Assembly: GCA_035771165.1 (NCBI GenBank)
Contig: JAWNZC010000470.1
Coordinates: 2,020,001 to 2,084,000 of the forward strand
DNA from: Paragorgia papillata
Lineage: Eukaryota; Cnidaria; Anthozoa; Scleralcyonacea; Coralliidae
DNA: 64,000 bases
Direction of reading: 5' to 3'
The translations under genes and the position numbers were made by a program. Below are positions 62,174-64,000 of this stretch, one piece after another; the first letter of the stretch is position 1, and each line of letters starts with the position of its first letter. The notes under the pieces are model-generated. The model did no database searches and was not told the DNA's origin. It saw only the letters and a program-made list of their open reading frames with translations.

Positions 62174-63807
62174 CAGTGGCACTCAAAAGTTTTGTAACAC
62201 CTTCGTGGACTGAAATGCATGTAGTGTGCTTGTACACGCAACATACATACACGCACTACACGCAAAGCTTTCGTGTATAATCACTACACGCAAAGCTTCG
62301 TGCATAATAACTACACACAAAGCTTTGTGAGTTTGTGTATAATAACTACATGCAAAGCTTCGTGTAAATAACTACACGCAAAGCTTCATGCATAATACAG
62401 TAACTACACGCAAAGCTTCGTGTATAATAACTACACAAAACTTTGTGTATGATCAATACATAACTACACATACTTTTGCATGTAGATGAGTGTACGGTAA
62501 TATTTCACCGAAATATTTGGTAAAAGCATAAGCCTAGTTTTCATATGATCGCTACGATCGCTCAAAAAACACTCAGCGATTGCAGCGATCATACGATCAA
62601 TGCAATCAACATGCACGATCGCCGAGATAGAACATTTTCTACCTTGGCGATCGTAGCGATCACGACTATAGCTATTGTAGCGATCGTGGTTTTCAGCATT
62701 CGTGGCGATTGGAGCGATCAATTTGAGATGATTCTCCACGTGAGAATTTTGAGTCAAACCCGAACAAGTTGTTTGTCAAATTTCTACTGTGTGAAACTCA
62801 TGATCAATTGAATTAGCCGACACCACTGAAATGCGAAAGCTGCCATTCCGAACCTTGCGTCAAAACTAAAATTTGCAAGAATTCGACGTTTGAATCCGGA
62901 TTAGATAGCAATTGTCGAATTTAATTTGCCTGTCAACCTTGTAATAATTTAGCATCAGTGCTGAATTTTTATTGCTTTCGATTTAGTTTAACTTTCAAAC
63001 ACTTGTAACCCGCATGTTTGATTCAGTATAGCAAAAATGCTACGTTTAAAACAGTCAGCGTGGAAATCATTGATTTATATAAGAATAACGAAAACAACAG
63101 TAAAGGTAAGAAAAGTTTTATTTAATTAAAAAAGAAATCTTCCATCTGGTCACAAATAAACTGGTTCTTATAAATACTTAATGTTTACGTTTAACAGGAC
63201 GTCTGATAAACTCGTCCATAGCACATCGGCACTTACTCCAAGCTTCGGGAATATCAACTGGTGATGTCGGATACATCTGACACACGTACGATTTTATTAT
63301 TTCAACACGCACAGGAATCATCCACAGCCAGTTTTTCTTTCTTGCCAGAAATATTTCTGCCTTCTAACTCCTCACTTCGGAAGAGACGCCGTAAAACATT
63401 GCACAATGAATCCATCGCCATGACCGGATGGAAATTCTGCGTGTTTGTTTTAGACGCCGCTGTAACATCGCATCGAATTAAATGCATAAATTGCCAGTGC
63501 TGTTGACAAAATTGTTGTAGCTCTGTGTAGTTTTGCAGTTTCAGTAGAATAATCGTTTATTTATAATATTTGTTAAGTATCACGCTTTATTTTTTTCAAT
63601 CAAAAGTGATACATGTGCAGTCAACTACACGCAAACTGCGTGTAGCGGACTACACGCAAGTGCGTGTAGTGCAAGGTTGCGTGTAGTGCGAAGCTTCGTG
63701 TAGTTTGACTGTAGTACACGCAATATGTACTACACGCACTTGTAAAGTGCGTGTACTGTGGGTGTAAAAACCCCATGCAGGTGTTACAAAACTTTTGAGT
63801 GCCACTG
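62174..63807. mobile_element. Tc1/mariner-type element with internal arrays and a BEN ORF
   Basis: Ends cagtggcactcaaaagtttt-gtaacacct and its inverse, flanked by TA (62172-62173, 63808-63809). Inside the left part is an array of ~20-28 bp units (actacacgcaaagcttcgtg-tataata). The right part has related but different words (ctacacgcaagtgcgtgtag) in inverted arrangement. A GATCGC-rich patch lies at 62535-62720. No transposase. A minus-strand BEN-like ORF lies at 63178-63487. Confidence 0.7.
63178..63487 (-). pseudogene. BEN-domain-like ORF, frameshifted
   Basis: Frame 1 (63487-63302): NVLRRLFRSEELEGRNISGK then KEKLAVDDSCAC-stop. Frame 2 continues VEIIKSYVCQMYP... SPVDIPEAWSKCRC... IRRPVKRKH-stop (63178). 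Joined, the layout LRxLFxxEEL...GKK...IxxYVxxxYP...W...I..R is that of a BEN domain, a DNA/protein-interaction module of chromatin regulators. One frameshift breaks it. It may be a captured host exon or a remnant of an element-encoded protein. Confidence 0.45.
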
Positions 63808-64000
63808 TATATACCTAATACATATATATAGGTCATGCAGTTAAAACCAAATTGGTCAGTAAATTTAGGATTTCTAACCTTAAAATATATAAACCCACCT
63901 GGGTTTCATCAGTAAATTTTGAAACAACCCCCTCCAACCAACCAACCCCCCCCTAATCAAAATGTCCTCAGTACTAGATAATTATATCACAGAATAGAAA

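Noticed and set aside
63037..63105. Protein-coding first exon MLRLKQSAWKSLIYIRITKT with donor
   Set aside because: It lies inside a Tc1-type element and has no partner exon; kept only as a comparison in the findings.

Overview
This window looks like nuclear DNA of an intron-rich, repeat-rich invertebrate animal. The genes are animal families: the PABP-interacting translation factor PAIP1, RING/B-box (TRIM) proteins and an aldo-keto reductase. The repeats include Penelope-like elements, CR1/L2-type LINEs, hAT, Tc1/pogo and TTAA elements, and 5S- and tRNA-derived repeats. A cnidarian is my best guess, but the sequence alone does not prove it.

Layout. 1-8.0 kb holds two tandem copies of a ~3 kb segment. 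Each carries a PAIP1-like cassette exon, a broken Ty3/gypsy gag-RNaseH remnant and a small TTAA element; the second copy was later split by a 5'-truncated LINE. 8.3-12.8 kb is bracketed by inverted ends and may be a decayed DNA transposon with a nested MITE. 12.8-19.6 kb holds two hAT-type elements with perfect target duplications, a RING/B-box gene (minus strand) and duplicated flanking sequence. 20.3-39.65 kb is one minus-strand gene, PAIP1, reconstructed here as ten coding exons (466 aa, every junction GT-AG and in phase). Its introns are crowded with mobile elements, a (GGTT)n array and a Penelope-like remnant with hammerhead-ribozyme-like cores. 40-48 kb is mostly non-genic and contains remnants of a virus-like/Polinton-type gene set and a 5S-derived repeat. 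48.8-51.5 kb is an intronless-CDS TRIM-NHL gene with a long Pro-Glu repeat. 53.8-59.4 kb is the 3' part of an aldo-keto reductase gene (five exons, minus strand) whose N-terminal exon was not found. 59.6-63.8 kb is a run of inverted-repeat elements ending in a Tc1-like element that contains a frameshifted BEN-domain ORF.

Themes. PAIP1 (translation initiation), the two TRIM proteins (probable ubiquitin ligases; TRIM-NHL proteins often bind RNA) and the reductase are unrelated housekeeping or regulatory genes. The most unusual features are mobile-element biology: a PAIP1 intron made almost wholly of a dispersed repeat, hammerhead-like motifs, a TIR element built around a tRNA-like core, and two intact symmetric PAIP1-like exons lying far downstream of PAIP1. 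All calls come from reading the sequence; no database search was run.
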